Below are positions 12,050 through 23,697 of a DNA stretch of 64,000 bases, piece after piece. Below the pieces are notes generated by a model that was not told the origin of the DNA, did not search any database, and saw only the letters and a list, made by a program, of their open reading frames with translations. The first letter of the stretch is position 1. Every line of letters begins with the position of its first letter. This stretch comes from Heterocephalus glaber (Eukaryota > Chordata > Mammalia > Rodentia > Bathyergidae): assembly GCF_000247695.1 (NCBI RefSeq), contig NW_004624730.1, forward strand, positions 28,524,933 through 28,588,932. The letters run 5' to 3'. A program made the position numbers and the translations under genes.

Positions 12050-12560
12050 TCCAAAATTACTCCACTGAATACTCTTCTGCTTGGCTACTATCTTGTCTTT
12101 TTTCAGGTGTTTATCCAATTGCTCTCAGACCAATGCTTCTTCAGCATCATTGGTATTGCCTGTTCTCTGCTGTCTCCTAACTCACCACCCTTCCCCTTTC
12201 ATGACTTCCCTTAATCCAGCCTGACTTTCACAGGCAGTATTTCTACAGTTCTTCTATGCCCTACATTTCTCTGTTCTTCTAGACTCCTGTGTTCCCTATT
12301 ATTTCCATCTGTCTAAGCTGTATACCTGGATGAACCCAACTATTTCCTGGGCCTGTATCCAAGAAACTGAGGATTACCCAATGGAGCAGATTGATTTCAC
12401 TATAAGTTCAAGGACATTAATTTCAAACAGGTCCTCATACTGAACAAACACTTTACAATTCTGTCTCATTTTCTCACGTGACTGTCTCAAACCTTTCTCC
12501 TTTCTTCAAGCCTACAACCACGCTTTCCTTTTCTTCTTTGAGCATGTAACCTCCTCATAC
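12050..12560 (+). repeat. L2 LINE relic
   Basis: C/T-rich prose-like sequence similar to the 3' half of L2. It is most convincing as part of a run of L2-like pieces interrupted by LTR and SINE insertions up to about 15.36 kb. Confidence 0.45.
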
Positions 12561-12577
12561 TATGTTAGAGAGAAAAT

Positions 12578-12655
12578 GGGAGGGATGAGAGTATAGCTTA
12601 GTGGTAAAGTGCTTGGCTATTATACATAAGGCCCTAGTCAACCCCCAGCACAGGA
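12578..12655 (+). repeat. Old ID-type SINE
   Basis: 'gtatagcttagtggtaaagt' (A-box side) and 'aaggccctagtcaaccccca' (B-box side) mark a diverged tRNA-like SINE. Confidence 0.7.
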
Positions 12656-12892
12656 ACTCTCTTACCTTCCTAGTATATATTATGGGTCCCTTTCTTCTGA
12701 TCTATTAGCAGGACTGTCCCATCTCCCATCTAGTGGGAACCACTCCTAATTTCCAGGAATCTTACATTTTCTTTTATTTCTTCTCTCCCTCTTGAATACA
12801 CCATCTTTTTCTCTCATTTGAAACACCCTCATTGTTTTTATTAATATCTACACATATCTCTCCTTTAAAAAACAAAATAGCAATCATAATTG

Positions 12893-13405
12893 CTGTAGTT
12901 TGGATATGAAATGTGCCCCCAAAGCTCATGTGTTGAAGGCTTGGTCCTCAATGCAGCAGCGTTCAGAGGCAGGGCCTTTGGGAGATGCTTGGATCATGAG
13001 GGCTCTCTCTTCATGAACAGATTTGTCCATTGATTGATTCATAGCTAAATGGGATTTGGGAGGGGCTTTGTCATAAAAGTGACCTCTTTGTTTTTATTTC
13101 CAGGCTGCCGTGAGGTGATCTTTGCTTCACCATGTACTCCCCACTGTGATCTGCCTTGCTACAAGCCCACAGCAATGGGGCCAAATAACCATGGAGTGAA
13201 ACCTCTGAAACCATGAGCCAAAATAAACCTTTCCTCCTTTCTTTTTTTTTTTGGTACCCAGAATCAAACTCAGGACCTTGCACTTGCGAGGCAGGTGGCA
13301 GCACCACTGAGCTAAATCCTGGCCCAAACCTTTCCTCCTTTCAACTTGTCCTTCTTAGGTATTTTTGTCACCACGATGGAAAGTTGACTTACACAATAAT
13401 CTACC
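12893..13405 (+). repeat. MaLR-type LTR interrupted by a young ID SINE
   Basis: 'gtttggatatgaaatgtgcc', 'gctcatgtgttgaaggcttg', 'cctttgggagatgcttggat' and 'ccatgagccaaaataaacct' identify an MST/MT-like MaLR LTR. It resumes after the SINE with 'cttcttaggtatttttgtca'. The split gives relative ages: LTR first, SINE later. Confidence 0.8.
13242..13325 (-). repeat. ID-type SINE inserted into the MaLR LTR
   Basis: T-tract, 'ggtacccagaatcaaactca' and 'ccactgagctaaatcctggc' on + are the reverse complement of an ID SINE. The exact 17-bp duplication aaacctttcctcctttc occurs at 13225-13241 and 13326-13342. Confidence 0.93.
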
Positions 13406-13429
13406 TCCAGCTACTACTTGATCTCTCTC

Positions 13430-13860
13430 CTAACTTTCATGGATCAAATTCTATGGAGAACTGTTCATCATTTTTGTCTCCATTTCCATAATTTCTCTTC
13501 CTCAATTCATATTATTCTGGCTTCCAGTTATACATGGTATCTTTTGCTGGAATTGTGAATTATTTTCACATCAAAGCCAAGATTTCACTATTTTTATTGT
13601 TGACTATCCCCTACTCTTTCAAATACTGTTTTCTACTGGTTTATATGAGTCAACATTCCCCTCCTTTCTTCCCACATCTCTGGCTATCTCTTTTCTCTTC
13701 TGTGCAAACTCATCTAACTACTTTGTCAGTAGAAAGGGCCTCAAGACTTGTTTTAACAATCTCTCCTTCATTTCAAACTTTCTCCTTAAGTGTAAATGCA
13801 TCACAAGTTTATATCTTCAATTTAGAGTTCGCTGAGCTCCTGACATAATCTCACTTCCAA
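13430..13860 (+). repeat. L2 LINE relic
   Basis: Pyrimidine-rich L2-like sequence. A 104-codon frame at 13534-13848 lies in it and is best explained as a relic by-product. Confidence 0.4.
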
Positions 13861-13894
13861 CATATTTTCTTGTATCTATGAAAGTAATCCATAT

Positions 13895-14425
13895 TAACTG
13901 TTACTTTATGACAAAGTTTTGCAAAACTTAACACTTCAAACCACAAACATTTAGTATCTCATATTTTCCATGGGTCAGGAATCTAGGGGTGGCAAAGCCA
14001 CACCTTCATGCTCAGAGTCTCTTGGGAGGCCGCAAACAGGGCGCTGGTGAGGGCTGCAGTCATCTTTAGGCCCAGATGGAGGAAGATCCACTTTGAAGCT
14101 CACTCCTGAGGCTGTGGGTGGGTCCTTGCGGGCTGTTGCTCGAAGACACCAGTTCCTCTCAGGGAGCCTTTATACAGGGTAACTTGCAGCATGACAGCTT
14201 GGTTAGGGTGGAGGGGAGAGCGAGAAGCAAGGGAAGAGTATGGGGGATGGAAGTCACAGTGTCTTTGTAACCTAACCTCAGAAGCAACATCACATCACTT
14301 TTGCCTTATTGTAGAAGCAAAACACTAGATCCAGTCATACACAAGGAAAAGTGGGTTACATAAGAGTGTGAATATCAAGAATCAGGGACCATTGAGAGTC
14401 ATTTTAGAGGCTGTCTACCACATCA
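13895..14425 (-). repeat. LTR-like relic, family not resolved
   Basis: 'tccatgggtcaggaatctag', 'gggctgcagtcatctttagg' and 'cataagagtgtgaatatcaa' occur in the order of an old mammalian ERV LTR read backwards. Confidence 0.5.
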
Positions 14426-14439
14426 CCTCACTGTTACCA

Positions 14440-15360
14440 CTGTATCTAAAATTAAACTCTTGCTCTCTCTACCCCTCCATCCCCACTTCACTACTACCAA
14501 AACCAACTCTGCTCCCAGTTTTTCTATGTTAGTAACTGACACCTCCATTGATCTTGTTCTGCAACCCAGAAACTTAGGAATCTTTTTGGGCTATCTTTTC
14601 ACTCTCATCCTCCATATCTGATCACCCCTTAGTTCTACCAGTTTAATTTCAAATATCCCTCACATTGGTCTACTTATCTCTACCATTACCACTGTCAGCC
14701 ATCATGTCCTGCTTGGACTTCCAATTATCTACTATCTGTGCCTCCCACATCCACTCTGACTACTTCTTCTCCAATCTATATTCTAAGTTGCAAAGGGATC
14801 TCTCCATGTAAATCTACTTGTGACATCATTCTTATTTATTTAGACAGTCCTGGGGATTGAACCCAGGGTCTCATGTATGCTAGGCTCCTAGCATACTGAG
14901 CCATATTCCTAGCCTTGTTTGAAACCATTCAATAGCTTCCCACTTCCTATTGGACAAAGACAAATTCCTTAATAGCCTGTACTGTTCTACAAGGTCTGGT
15001 CCCTGTCTACCTTCCAGTCTGACCTCACACAGGGGCCCTCATTTCTCTCTTCTTTTCAGGGATACTGCTTTTAGTCCTATTAGAGATAAATTCTTTCCAT
15101 ATGCTGTTCCTTCTTAGGACTTTTTTTCTAGTTAATTCCTATTTAATTTTTAGAACTCAGAGTGATCATTGCTTTCATGGGAAATCTTTCTAGAACACAT
15201 AGATTCATGTCCTCTTTTAAAGCTCTTGCCATTGTTGCAATTTTGTATTAATTTGTGGTATTGTTTATGTGTCTCTTCTATATAAGTGCCATCAACTCCA
15301 AAATGTATCTCTCTTATATCTCCAGCATTTAAAGCACCTTACATGATAGATGTACAAAAA
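14440..15360 (+). repeat. L2 LINE 3' fragment
   Basis: 'aacttaggaatctttttggg', 'ccattcaatagcttcccact', 'aggtctggtccctgtctacc' and 'tctccagcatttaaagcacc' follow the L2 3' region in order. An ID SINE interrupts it at 14836-14915. Confidence 0.7.
14836..14915 (-). repeat. ID-type SINE inside L2
   Basis: 'cctggggattgaacccaggg' and 'ctgagccatattcctagcct' on + are the reverse complement of an ID element of an older subfamily (no GGTACC). Confidence 0.75.
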
Positions 15361-16260
15361 ATACGTCTTAAGAAAACGGAGGTTTTTTGGCTACAACTCT
15401 ACTCAAATAGATGCAGTGAAAGGTCTACCAGGTTTGACCTGGTGGGACTATTGCACTAGAATGTGATTAGATTCTACCTGTTTCCCTGGAATCCTGTATT
15501 CCAGATCCAGGAAGGTTTCACTATAGACTTAAGGGATGAACTGACCCAGACATCACTGATCTCTGCAATCAGATTACCTAATTGGCCCTTGTATCCAACT
15601 GGAGTCAAAGCATAGCAGCATATCAGGCTATACCTTCTTACTTACTAGACTGGTCTGGGTGTGATTTGTCCTGAATTGGCTACTGCAATTTAGGGAAGGG
15701 GGGATTTGCTTTTTCATTATTAGGAGGCAGCACTTATGAGTTCACTGTGGGACATATGGCTCCTTCCTTATCTTCTTTCTTCTTTCCTTGGAAGTGCCAC
15801 AGCCTACTAGTAATGGAGGATGTTGGCTTGGTCTTTCAGTCTTGCTCTTAGCTCCTTGTAAGAGTGGGGAACTCAGGCTCTGCCAGAACCATGATAAACT
15901 CATTTTGGTATAGATAAAAGAATGTCTTACTTCTACTCCTCTCACCTATCAATTTACTCTAGAGGTGAGTCAGAACTTCTGAAGGCTCCAATCCAGCTAT
16001 AATACTGTTTAAGAAGAAAAGGGAGTGGAATTGAACACGAACTGTCAGTTAAAATGGCTTCAGCAGTTCCAGAAGTAGTATAAGCTCTTGCAGTTCTTCT
16101 GTTGCTCATGGGTGGAATCCTCAGCAACCATAAAGAAGAGGAGCTAAAAGTATGCCTGGATCATGGCTCAGCTGACTTCCCAGGTTAGCCCAAATCAGGC
16201 TTAATCCTTTCACCACCATTATGAAAAAATCTTGTTTTAAAACTGAGAAGTTTAAATACT
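15361..16260. other. Intergenic sequence without recognised features
   Basis: No coding signal or nameable repeat. Confidence 0.45.
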
Positions 16261-16261
16261 G

Positions 16262-16332
16262 TATTAAAGTAGCAAGGATGGTGCTCAGTGGTAGAGTCGC
16301 CCAATGTTTGGTCTTCAGCACTGAAAAAAAAA
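16262..16332 (+). repeat. Degenerate ID-type SINE
   Basis: 'ggtgctcagtggtagagtcg', 'ttggtcttcagcactg' and an A tail. The 5' half of the tRNA-like region is worn. Confidence 0.6.
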
Positions 16333-16344
16333 TACTAGAAAGAT

Positions 16345-16523
16345 GATCTCTCTTCCTGTTATATGTGTGTCCATGTGCAAGGCAGGAAGAGGACCTTCAC
16401 TGGGGACTGACTCCACTGATTTTGGACTTCTTAGTCTCCTGAACTCTGAACAATGTGTTTCTGTTATTTAAGCTTTCTGGTCTATGGCACTTTGTTATAA
16501 CAGCTGGAACTAAGACATACACC
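16345..16523 (+). repeat. MLT1-like LTR 3' fragment
   Basis: 'gtttctgttatttaagcttt' and 'ggcactttgttataacagct' are the characteristic end of MLT1-group MaLR LTRs. Confidence 0.6.
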
Positions 16524-18062
16524 AAGTACTGTATACCCAAATATCTTGTTCTTCCACATTAATCACAACCACTTTCCAATCACCTGGGCCGATAGCTCTT
16601 CAACTCTTTCATCTTAATTTGCAATATCCTTTCTGAGACATAATTTTTATACTCAGTCTGCAAATCCATGTATCACAACTGTAGCCGAGAAGTGCCCTCC
16701 CTTTTCTCCTGACTCCTGAAACATCAGCCACCTAATCTAGTCCTGCTAACATGACACATGGGCCAGCTGGGGATGCTGTAATGAGCAAGACGGGCATTAA
16801 GTTCAAGTTGGAACATCGTGAGTATGGAAAGACAGAGGGAGTCCTCTTTGAGCTGTAGTCATGGGGGGCTGAAGAGGCTGTGAGCAGCTGGACAGAAACA
16901 GAAGATGCCTGTAGAGCCTGCCTGAGTAAGGGTCAGAGCAGAGGAGAGATGCTGAGAACAAAGTGAAAGTACACTGGCGGAGGCAAATGGAGAGCCACTA
17001 CCTTTATCAAAGCATTTACAGTCAGTTCTACATTAGTTAAGTCTTTTTTTCCTGTTTGAAGATTTAAGAGGAATTCTGCTCCTTTTTTCTAATGTTTTGC
17101 TGACCATCTTGATTGACTGACAGCAACTATTTTGGAGACTAAGAAGAAGAAATGAAGGAAGATGAAAACTAAATTGATAACATTCATTTCTTGTTAATAT
17201 CCCTGGGAACAGGTATAGTGGTGAGACTGTTGGGCAATGGGCTAACAATAGTAATAAAATACCATTATATAAAAGATTCATGTAATTGATTTGGACATTA
17301 CTATTCCCCCCAATGCTACTGAAAGCAAAGGGTTGGCAGCATTTTTTTATTGCTTAGGATTTAAACTTTAGGTTTAGTAAACAGTAGAACCCAAACTATT
17401 TGTGATAGGTCTAGTAGATGGGGAAAAAGAGTTTATTCTTATGTAAAATTTGATCACATTACATTTAGTTTATTATTTCAATCTGTCAGGATATTTTGTG
17501 TAATATCAGAGTTTCGTGTATAATTCCAACATCTTTTCCATGCTTTCTTGCCTTATCTGAGTGTAGTGGGTATATAAGGAAATATAGGAGAATGCCTCTA
17601 GAACTAGGAAAAGAAAGAATCCTCAGAGAATTGAAGGATTTAATAACTAACAATTGTAAGATTAATTTTTAGCAGCTGTAATCCATCCTAGGAGACAAGT
17701 CATAATCTGTAATAGATGATCAAGATGGGATTCTTGACTATTTAATGCTAAAAAACTGGTAAGCTTATCAGTTGAACAACTCAAAACTCATATTCTCTCT
17801 CAGGGGAAAAGTCTGAAGCTATGCTTGGTTACCAGAGATCTCCATACAGCAAGGAATACCATTGTCACAAGTTATCGGGGCTAAGGAGGTGAGTCAGACC
17901 TTGAGAAAGCCAGTCAGTTGGGCTATGACAACATACCAAACTCAAAGTAGTGGGTCCACCTCAGATCTTACAGATTACTGTTGTTGGAGAGTGTGAACCC
18001 AGCATAGGCAGATTTTCCTAGAGCCCAGAGGTAACAGTGTAAGCTCCAAAGAAAAACAAGCA
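16524..18062. other. Intergenic sequence without recognised features
   Basis: AT-rich. I see no gene, and open frames are short and without domains. Confidence 0.45.
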
Positions 18063-18063
18063 G

Positions 18064-18150
18064 GGCTTGGAGATATAGCTAAGTGATAAAGCATTTGCCT
18101 AGCATTACCAACGCCCCAGGTTCAATCCCCAGCATTGTAGAAAAACAAAG
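18064..18150 (+). repeat. ID-type SINE
   Basis: 'gcttggagatatagctaagt' and 'ccaggttcaatccccagcat' are the A-box and B-box parts, followed by an A-rich tail. Confidence 0.8.
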
Positions 18151-19404
18151 AAACAATCCAAAAAGAACAACAAAAAAAATGTTTGTAGATCATCAGGAAA
18201 CCCTGGTGTTAAACGAATAAAGGCAGCAGACAGTAATTACTCATCCATGTATCCTCTGATGGGACCAATGAACCACATTTGTCCCATTCCTGTCACAAGG
18301 GAGGGGAGTTCCACTGTGGGGCAGTCTGAGTTACACTCCTTGTTTACCCAACTCCCTTCACTTTAATTTTATTGTCATTGAACTTGTGTAAACTGATCCA
18401 GATTCACAATAGATGTTAAAATTAGCAATCAGGTGAACTGAGAGAGGGGACATACTTATTTCAGTCTCTAGAAAATGATTTATCTGTGTATCAACAGATC
18501 AGTATCCTGATTTCCTACTGAACATTTGAGCATGTTTAGCATTTGTCTGCCTTGGAGAGCTTCAACAGCACTGGCTTAGCTGAAAAATTGATTCTGATGC
18601 TGAAAAGTTTAGTAGGTGACCCTGATTAAGAGTAACGTGTTTGTTTGCTCCTCTCTGGAAACCAACCAGTATGCTTTCTTTTTGTGATGAGGCAGACACC
18701 AATTCTGCAAGATGATGATGTTAAATCTTTAGCTTTACCATTGGTTCAGGTCTAACTCAAATTCTTATGCTTTGATTTTATCCACTTCTTACTTTTTAAT
18801 GTGGCTAGTAGAAAATTTTAATGTATGTACAGTATTTGGCTAGCAATATAATTTCAGTGGTCACTGTTGCTTGCGTCTCAATGTTTGCATTCTTTCATTT
18901 CTAAAAGCAATACTCTATTAAAGCTGGACAACTTAGTTCGGATGAAACACTCCAAAATTAATATCCATCCTCCAAAGTCATTATTATCCTTCCTTTTCTT
19001 TAAGAGGCTAAAAGAAAGAGGAATTCGCTTTTTTGAATCAGAAGTAGGCATAAGACAAATACACGTAAACGTAATGGGGATGTAAGAAAAATCTAAAAGT
19101 AACAAGTAAAAGTAAAAAACTAAAAGACTGTCTACTGCCTGTAGACAAACTGTTAACAAAACACAGTAATATGTACACCTGGACAAGCATCAATCCCGTG
19201 AGGAAACCCAGCAACTTTAATTACTTCACCTACGGGCACTACATTGAGAATTGTTTCTTTCCACTTGAGTGGAAGCATGTTGCTATGGTAGAGTAAGCTG
19301 TCATGAGTGTTGCTTCTCTTATGCCAGAACTGGCTTCTGAGGCTCATTTTTATATGTGTTATATAGATAATAATTAATACTTGTAGTACACTGACAACAA
19401 TAAC
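18151..19404. other. Intergenic sequence without recognised features
   Basis: No coding signal. A 102-codon frame on - (18878-19186) has no domain and is AT-driven. Confidence 0.45.
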
Positions 19405-19545
19405 GAGCACAGGCTTTAGAGTCAGAGTGATCTAGGTTTGATTCTGGCTTTGCTACTTGCTAACTCAGTGGCCTTGGGGCTGCTGTTTCACCTCTGGAGC
19501 CCTACCTGCTAATCTGTAAAATAGAAATAGTAGAGCCACAGCACC
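19405..19545 (+). repeat. MIR SINE
   Basis: 'ggctttagagtcagagtgat', 'ggtttgattctggctttgct' and 'aatctgtaaaatagaaatag' follow the MIR core in order. Confidence 0.8.
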
Positions 19546-20083
19546 TAATGGACCAACTCCCTGCCTCTGCTTTTAGACATTCTTCACCGTAAGTTTTGAA
19601 ATCTGCTCTGCAAATATGGTTATGTCTCTACCTTTTGCCAAAGAAATGTTATTTTTCACCTTAAGCTTCATGAAAAGAACTTTGGGGGCACCACTGACCT
19701 AGGCTTTTGACATTTGTCCTCTGTTGTTTGTGGAAATCACTGGAGAACTTACATGGTGAGCTACGGCTTATCAACTGTGTCCACGGTTGACAAGGAGAGA
19801 CAGCCAGTTAGGAAATGCCTGCAGAGATTACACATAGAGAAATGTTATGCATGTTTTTATTGCAGACAAAATGGAGGGAGAGGAAGCTAGCCATGAGCCA
19901 TCTTAAAGGATTTTACCCAAGAGTACAAAACTGGACCCAACTGTGAGGCATTCCTTACAGAATGCTGAAAACTAAGGCTTGCAGAGGGAACATAAGCAGT
20001 TAGGGGGTTCCAGGTGCTAACTGACCTTTAAGTAGTTGGATGTGATCCAAAAACATTTGTCAGCTTTTAAACACCTGTTATCC

Positions 20084-20288
20084 AGGTGTAGCGGTACATG
20101 CTTGTAATCCCAGGAACCAGGAGGATGAAGCATGAAGACTGCCAGTCTGGGCCCACTCTGGGCAATTTAGTGACTTAGCAAGACCCTGTCTCGAAATTTT
20201 AAAAAAAGAAAAGAAAAGAAAAAGAGCTGAGGATGTAGTTCAGTATGAAGACCCTGGGTTCAATCCCCAGTACTGAAAAAAATAAATA
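20084..20288 (+). repeat. B1/ID composite SINE
   Basis: The B1 half has 'tgtagcggtacatgcttgta' and 'gcaagaccctgtctcgaaat'. An A-rich linker joins it to an ID half with 'gctgaggatgtagttcagta' and 'ccctgggttcaatccccagt', then an A-rich tail. Same architecture as the element at 66-262. Confidence 0.88.
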
Positions 20289-21270
20289 AAAAATAAAATC
20301 TTAAAAAACACATACCTGTCAATCCTTATCAGCTACACTGGAGAGTTAGCTTCATGGTTGGAGGATACAACCTCTTATGCTTATGAGGTTTTACAATTTG
20401 TCTTTCAGCAGCTACATTTCATCCTCTTTTTCTCCATAGCTACATAAAACTAAGGTTCCTGAACTCATCTCTTCTGCTAGGCTGAGAGCTGTCTGGGGAA
20501 GGCTCTGGTCTTCTCAAAGTAATTCCTGTTCTATGAAAACTATTTCCAGGCTCAGGGTGTCATTAGTTAGGTAAAGATAATACAACATTTTTGGAACAGT
20601 ATCAAATAGGACTTCAATTATTCAGTGAGAATTTGTACCTATTTGCCACATTAGCCACCACCTTGTGGGGAAATTTAAGGACAGAGTAAATCACAGTGGC
20701 TTATAGGTTAAGCTCACCATGTTAAGCTGGCATGAACTTAAAAAGACTAATTCTAGAATGGAAGGAGAACAAGAGGGTAAACAAGGGATGGGAGAACAAG
20801 GCTATTCTTTGTGACATATTTGAATGCATGTCAATAAATTGAGGAATTAAAGAACAGAATGAAAGTTAAGTGCTATGGACACTGAAAGAACCTAAGGCTC
20901 ACCTTGAGTTTGAGGAGTTTGGAGTGGGCTTCATATAACAGTCCACACTCTAAAGACTCTCAGCAGGTGGATATCTAAGAGAAGGGCCCAGGAATTCCAC
21001 ATCTGGAAAGCAGTGAGCTAACTGGAGCTTGGGCATAAGGGGGAAAAAGTGGACTGGTAGTGGAAAGTGGATTGCAAAAATCTCAGATGCCAGGGTGAGG
21101 GAGTCAAATTTTCCATATTTAGTCCAAATAGTGAAAGATGTAGGGGGAAATTTCTCAGTGTATAAAGGTTCTCAACATTTATTTTTGTGTTGAGAGAGCC
21201 AAAGAATTCCTATCAGATTGTCTCAAGACAAGGGAGGGAATTGTTCCTTTTCCCCTTTCCTAAACTCTAG
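20289..21270. other. Intergenic sequence without recognised features
   Basis: No gene or nameable repeat. Confidence 0.45.
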
Positions 21271-21272
21271 GG

Positions 21273-21354
21273 CAGTGTTGGCAAACCTTTTAGAGCTTTT
21301 CAGTGATAACAAACATCCTGCTGTGGCATGCGTGCCATAAGTTTGCCACCACAG
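21273..21354 (+). mobile_element. Ultrashort hAT MITE with SPIN-like ends (copy A)
   Basis: An 82-bp element starting CAGTGTTGGCAAACC and ending GTTTGCCACCACAG, which are imperfect inverted repeats. The flanks ctctaggg (21265-21272) and caataggg (21355-21362) match at 6 of 8 positions, as expected for the 8-bp duplication of hAT transposons. The interior ('cagtgataacaaaca') is shared with copy C at 47089. No transposase is encoded, so mobility must have been in trans. Confidence 0.72.
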
Positions 21355-21362
21355 CAATAGGG

Positions 21363-22740
21363 CGTACTACTAACACATTTTGATTTTAAGATTAAAATGC
21401 CTACAGGTAGATAAGACTTTAAGTACTTCAAAAGTGTTTTAGTTGGAGGAACTTGCCTGTGTACACCAGGGGAAGAATTTAGGGTATACCACACACTAGA
21501 CTAAAGATTTTATTGTGTAGCATCATAAGTTATCCCTAAAGTACCACCAATAATGTAACAGTCAATCCATCTGCACTTTGCACACCTATCATCCATTCCA
21601 CATGTCAGCATTTTTGGAGTGTACACCATGTGCCAGGTCCCATGCTGGGTACCTGAGCTGCAACAATGAATAAAACTGTCAATAGTAGTGTGCATCAGTG
21701 TGTTGGGGACAGAAAAAGTGAAATGGAGATAGGAAGATAGGGCTGGGAAGGGAGGCATGATCACATCTCAGGACACATGTGCAAAACAATTCTTAGAACC
21801 CCACATGTGGATTTCTCCTGAGAACTCGAAATGTGTGGAATGAATAAAAGGACAAGGCACCATGAAGAGCTTGCTAATGTGCCACCCCATGTCAGCTGGC
21901 CCCATATTCTTTAAGGTGTGCTTTTATTTTTATTTCTTTTATTTTTATTTTTACCCAAATTTGCTCTGCAGAGCCAGTTTCTTGCCCTTCATTTTTAATT
22001 TCTCCTTTTTAATTTTTCCTACCTCAAATAAATATGAAACTTTGCCACCGTTTTTGCTCATTTTGATCAGCTGAGATGGAAAGAACCTAGAAATCACCTC
22101 CAGAATGAGACTCCAGCACCCCAAAAAGCTGGTAACAAAATGAAAATGGTGAAACTTTGTCGCAACTGGGAGACGTATGAAAGTTTACTATGCAATTTAT
22201 TTACTTTTTGGTATGGATGATAATTTTCCTAACAAAGTTAGATATTAATTTTAAAAACCCTCCTTTTTTTCAAGCAAGTGAGCTAATTTGACAGGTGTCT
22301 GTATCACAAGGGCAAATTGCTCCATGAAGTTGTAGCTAGGATATCAGAAGAGAAATCCTTGTGGCAGGATAGGAAAAGAGGTTAGGAAATGTCTCCTGAG
22401 GGGAAGGTAACTCTTTTCTAGAAGTACTTGCTCTGACTGAGTAGTCCTGACTCAGGCTCAGACTAGGTTTGGAGTCAGAGACAGAGCCAGAAGTGAAGAA
22501 TTAGCCTTCTTGTTTTCCTAGTGTAGCAGCAAAAGTAAGTAGACATCAGACTCAACCAGCGTTTTCTGAGCACCTATGTCTCAGGCGTTTTGCAAAGGCT
22601 TCAGGTTAGATTTTGCCTGTGCTACCTACAGAGCTGGAATCAGGAGTCTAGGACATTTCTTCAAGTTGTGGGGAACGCCACACAATCAAGCCAAAGGCAG
22701 GTTAGGCACCCGGTATTTCCAACTTCAGGGAGAGGAGTAT
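21363..22740. other. Intergenic sequence upstream of the CpG island
   Basis: Contains a T/A-rich low-complexity run (about 21920-22030). No coding signal. Confidence 0.45.
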
Positions 22741-22744
22741 AGAT

Positions 22745-22870
22745 CTGAAACTTGAGATCAGGCAGTAGTAGGTTCAAATCTCGACTAGCGTCATGGCTTT
22801 GAACAAGTCACAGAACTCCCCTAAATCGACTCAATTTCTCCATCTATATAGAGGGTAGTGTAAAACCTCG
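22745..22870 (+). repeat. MIR SINE relic
   Basis: 'agtaggttcaaatctcgact', 'catggctttgaacaagtcac' and 'tcaatttctccatctatata' follow the MIR order. Confidence 0.65.
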
Positions 22871-23239
22871 AAAGGTTTATTGCGAGCAGATTCCGACCGT
22901 TAAGATCCTAACGCGAAGCGAAAGCTACATAAATGGCAGCCATCATTCTTGGCCAAGTGGGGGCGCATCCTCCGGGCGGGCCTCCCGCGGGGTCCCCCAG
23001 GACCAGCGGGCAGTCTCCGCCTCCGGGCTGCGGTCTCTGGGTGCTCGCGGCAGGTGGCCCAGTGCCTTGGTGCCCACGCCCCGAAGCGAGCCAGGAGCGC
23101 GGGCTGGTTGGATGCCGTCGGCCCCGCAGGATCACTCCCTCTCGCCCCATTCACGCGACCGGAGCAGGTGAGGTTTCTGGCCCAGGCCGCGGGGACAGGG
23201 ACCTCGGGAGACGTCGAGGCGGAGGCCGCAGCCCTAGGC

Positions 23240-23339
23240 NNNNNNNNNNNNNNNNNNNNNNNNNNNNNNNNNNNNNNNNNNNNNNNNNNNNNNNNNNNNN
23301 NNNNNNNNNNNNNNNNNNNNNNNNNNNNNNNNNNNNNNN
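23240..23339. other. Assembly gap (exactly 100 N)
   Basis: Exactly 100 unknown bases inside the GC-rich promoter. Round 100-N runs are usually placeholders for gaps of unknown length, so distances across it are not reliable. Any open frame spanning it is meaningless. Confidence 0.95.
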
Positions 23340-23630
23340 CCGGCCGCGCGCTCTGCGGCTGCGAAAACCCGGAGAGGCGGATCGGAGCGCTCTGCGCTCG
23401 AAGCCAACTCCTCCGCGGTCCGGCGGGCTGGGCATGCTCAGTGCGGCCCCGCGCCGCCGCCGTCCGCCAACTCGGAAGCTCGCGCGCCCGGGCCGTGGGG
23501 GCGAGGACGCCGGCGTTGCTCGGCGCCCCCAGACAGTGGCAAACTTCGCGGCATCCCCGGAGCTCGCTCGGGCGAGACAGCTATTTCACCAATAAAATCA
23601 AGTCCAATTCCCCCTTCCCTGCCCGAACGA

Positions 23631-23697
23631 TGGAAGCTGCGGCCGCCCGAGTGCCCCCGCTGCCGGCGGCCCCTGCCCGCTAGCCCGGGACCAACAG
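23631..23697 (+). other. Possible alternative first-exon end with short ORF
   Basis: An ATG in strong context (A at -3, G at +4) opens a 17-codon frame that stops with TAG at 23682-23684. Thirteen bases later lies an excellent splice donor, CAG|gtaaac (exon end 23697). This could be the end of an alternative non-coding first exon of MED12L carrying a small upstream ORF. It could also belong to an unannotated non-coding transcript. Inference from the splice motif only. Confidence 0.3.

Noticed and set aside
1..22860. CLRN1 or other neighbouring gene exons expected near MED12L
   Set aside because: I found no exon-like segment matching the clarin or P2RY-type proteins known from this chromosomal neighbourhood. 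They must lie outside the window.
22933..23683. Long open frames (220 and 244 codons) through the CpG island
   Set aside because: They run across the 100-N gap, use non-ATG or arbitrary starts, and have only GC-rich low-complexity residues. GC-rich DNA has few stops by chance.
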